NCBI GenBank assembly: GCA_030589175.1 | Contig: JAUUWJ010000050.1 | Coordinates: 1 to 5,938 of the forward strand | Direction: 5' to 3' | From: Actinomycetes bacterium | GTDB taxonomy: Bacteria; Actinomycetota; Aquicultoria; SURF-47; JAUUWJ01 | Length of the DNA: 5,938 nt | In this document: positions 5,822-5,938 of the stretch, piece after piece | How positions within the stretch are numbered: the first letter of the stretch is position 1 | Layout of the letters: each line of letters begins with the position of its first letter | Program-made: the position numbers and the translations under genes | The notes under the pieces: model-generated | Databases searched by the model: none | The model's input: the letters and a program-made list of their open reading frames with translations, nothing else | What the model was told of the DNA's origin: nothing

Positions 5822-5938
5822 AATAGTTAATAGATTAAATTAAGAATTAAAAGTTAAAAGTTAATTAGTTCGTAGTTCAGAGTTCGTGGTTGGGAGTGAA
5901 AAACTTCAAACTGGAGACTTCAAGAACTAAATAATATG

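Larger units (their letters stand above)
5749..5930 (-). repeat. Evolving heptanucleotide repeat array (about 26 units)
   Basis: Read on the minus strand from 5930, the DNA divides without any slip into seven-base units of related sequence: TTAGTTC, TTGAAGT, CTCCAGT, TTGAAGT, TTTTCAC, TCCCAAC, CACGAAC, TCTGAAC, TACGAAC, TAATTAA, CTTTTAA twice, TTCTTAA, TTTAATC, TATTAAC, TATTAAA, CAATGAT, CATTGAT, AATTGAT, CATTGTT, TTCAATG, CCCTGTA, CCCCATA, CCCTGTA, CCCTCTA and TAATTCA. Neighbouring units resemble each other and the motif drifts in blocks. It is noncoding and runs up to the start of the DUF2085-like gene. Growth by slippage or unequal exchange is the simplest explanation. Confidence 0.8.

Noticed and set aside
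5749..5930. CRISPR array
   Set aside because: The repeats are 7 bp in direct register with drifting sequence. There are no 25-40 bp identical repeats with unique spacers and no cas gene nearby.

Overview
The window comes from a fairly AT-rich bacterial chromosome and holds ordinary chromosomal genes. No phage, transposase, CRISPR array, tRNA or rRNA gene was seen. A multihaem c-type cytochrome, a lipoprotein and a PhoP/PhoR-type two-component pair suggest a respiring, probably anaerobic bacterium. The mix of Shine-Dalgarno starts and two apparently leaderless starts, together with a CGC-containing metallophosphoesterase and a DUF2085-like membrane protein, would suit an uncultured actinobacterial or firmicute-like lineage. 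That placement is inference and the sequence does not settle it.

Left part, + strand. Bases 1-194 are the tail of a multihaem cytochrome c. A 127-bp gap with a promoter-like element leads to a 37-residue single-helix membrane protein with a strong ribosome binding site and a GTG start (322-435). A doubtful 36-codon TTG reading frame follows (485-595). Next is a large lipoprotein of unknown function, with two helical regions joined by an acidic linker (613-2157), and then a calcineurin-like phosphoesterase whose best start is the ATG at 2253.

Right part, - strand. Read in transcription order, a six-helix membrane protein related to DUF2085 (start best placed at 5745) is followed by a PhoB/OmpR-type response regulator (4985-4293). 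The regulator overlaps its sensor kinase (4303-2969) by 11 bases. The kinase stop lies only 2 bp from the convergent phosphoesterase stop. The membrane protein and the response regulator both lack a Shine-Dalgarno sequence, and each has a TATAAT-like hexamer exactly 12 to 7 bases before its ATG, the geometry of a leaderless transcript.

The far right (about 5749-5930) is noncoding and is the most unusual DNA here: about 26 consecutive seven-base units in one unbroken register, changing in sequence block by block. It includes a 14-bp tandem repeat and a 12-bp-arm palindrome, and it abuts the membrane-protein start. I see no clear undescribed multi-gene system. The best leads are this heptad array, the paired leaderless promoters, the cysteine-depleted DUF2085 protein and the small membrane protein beside the cytochrome gene.
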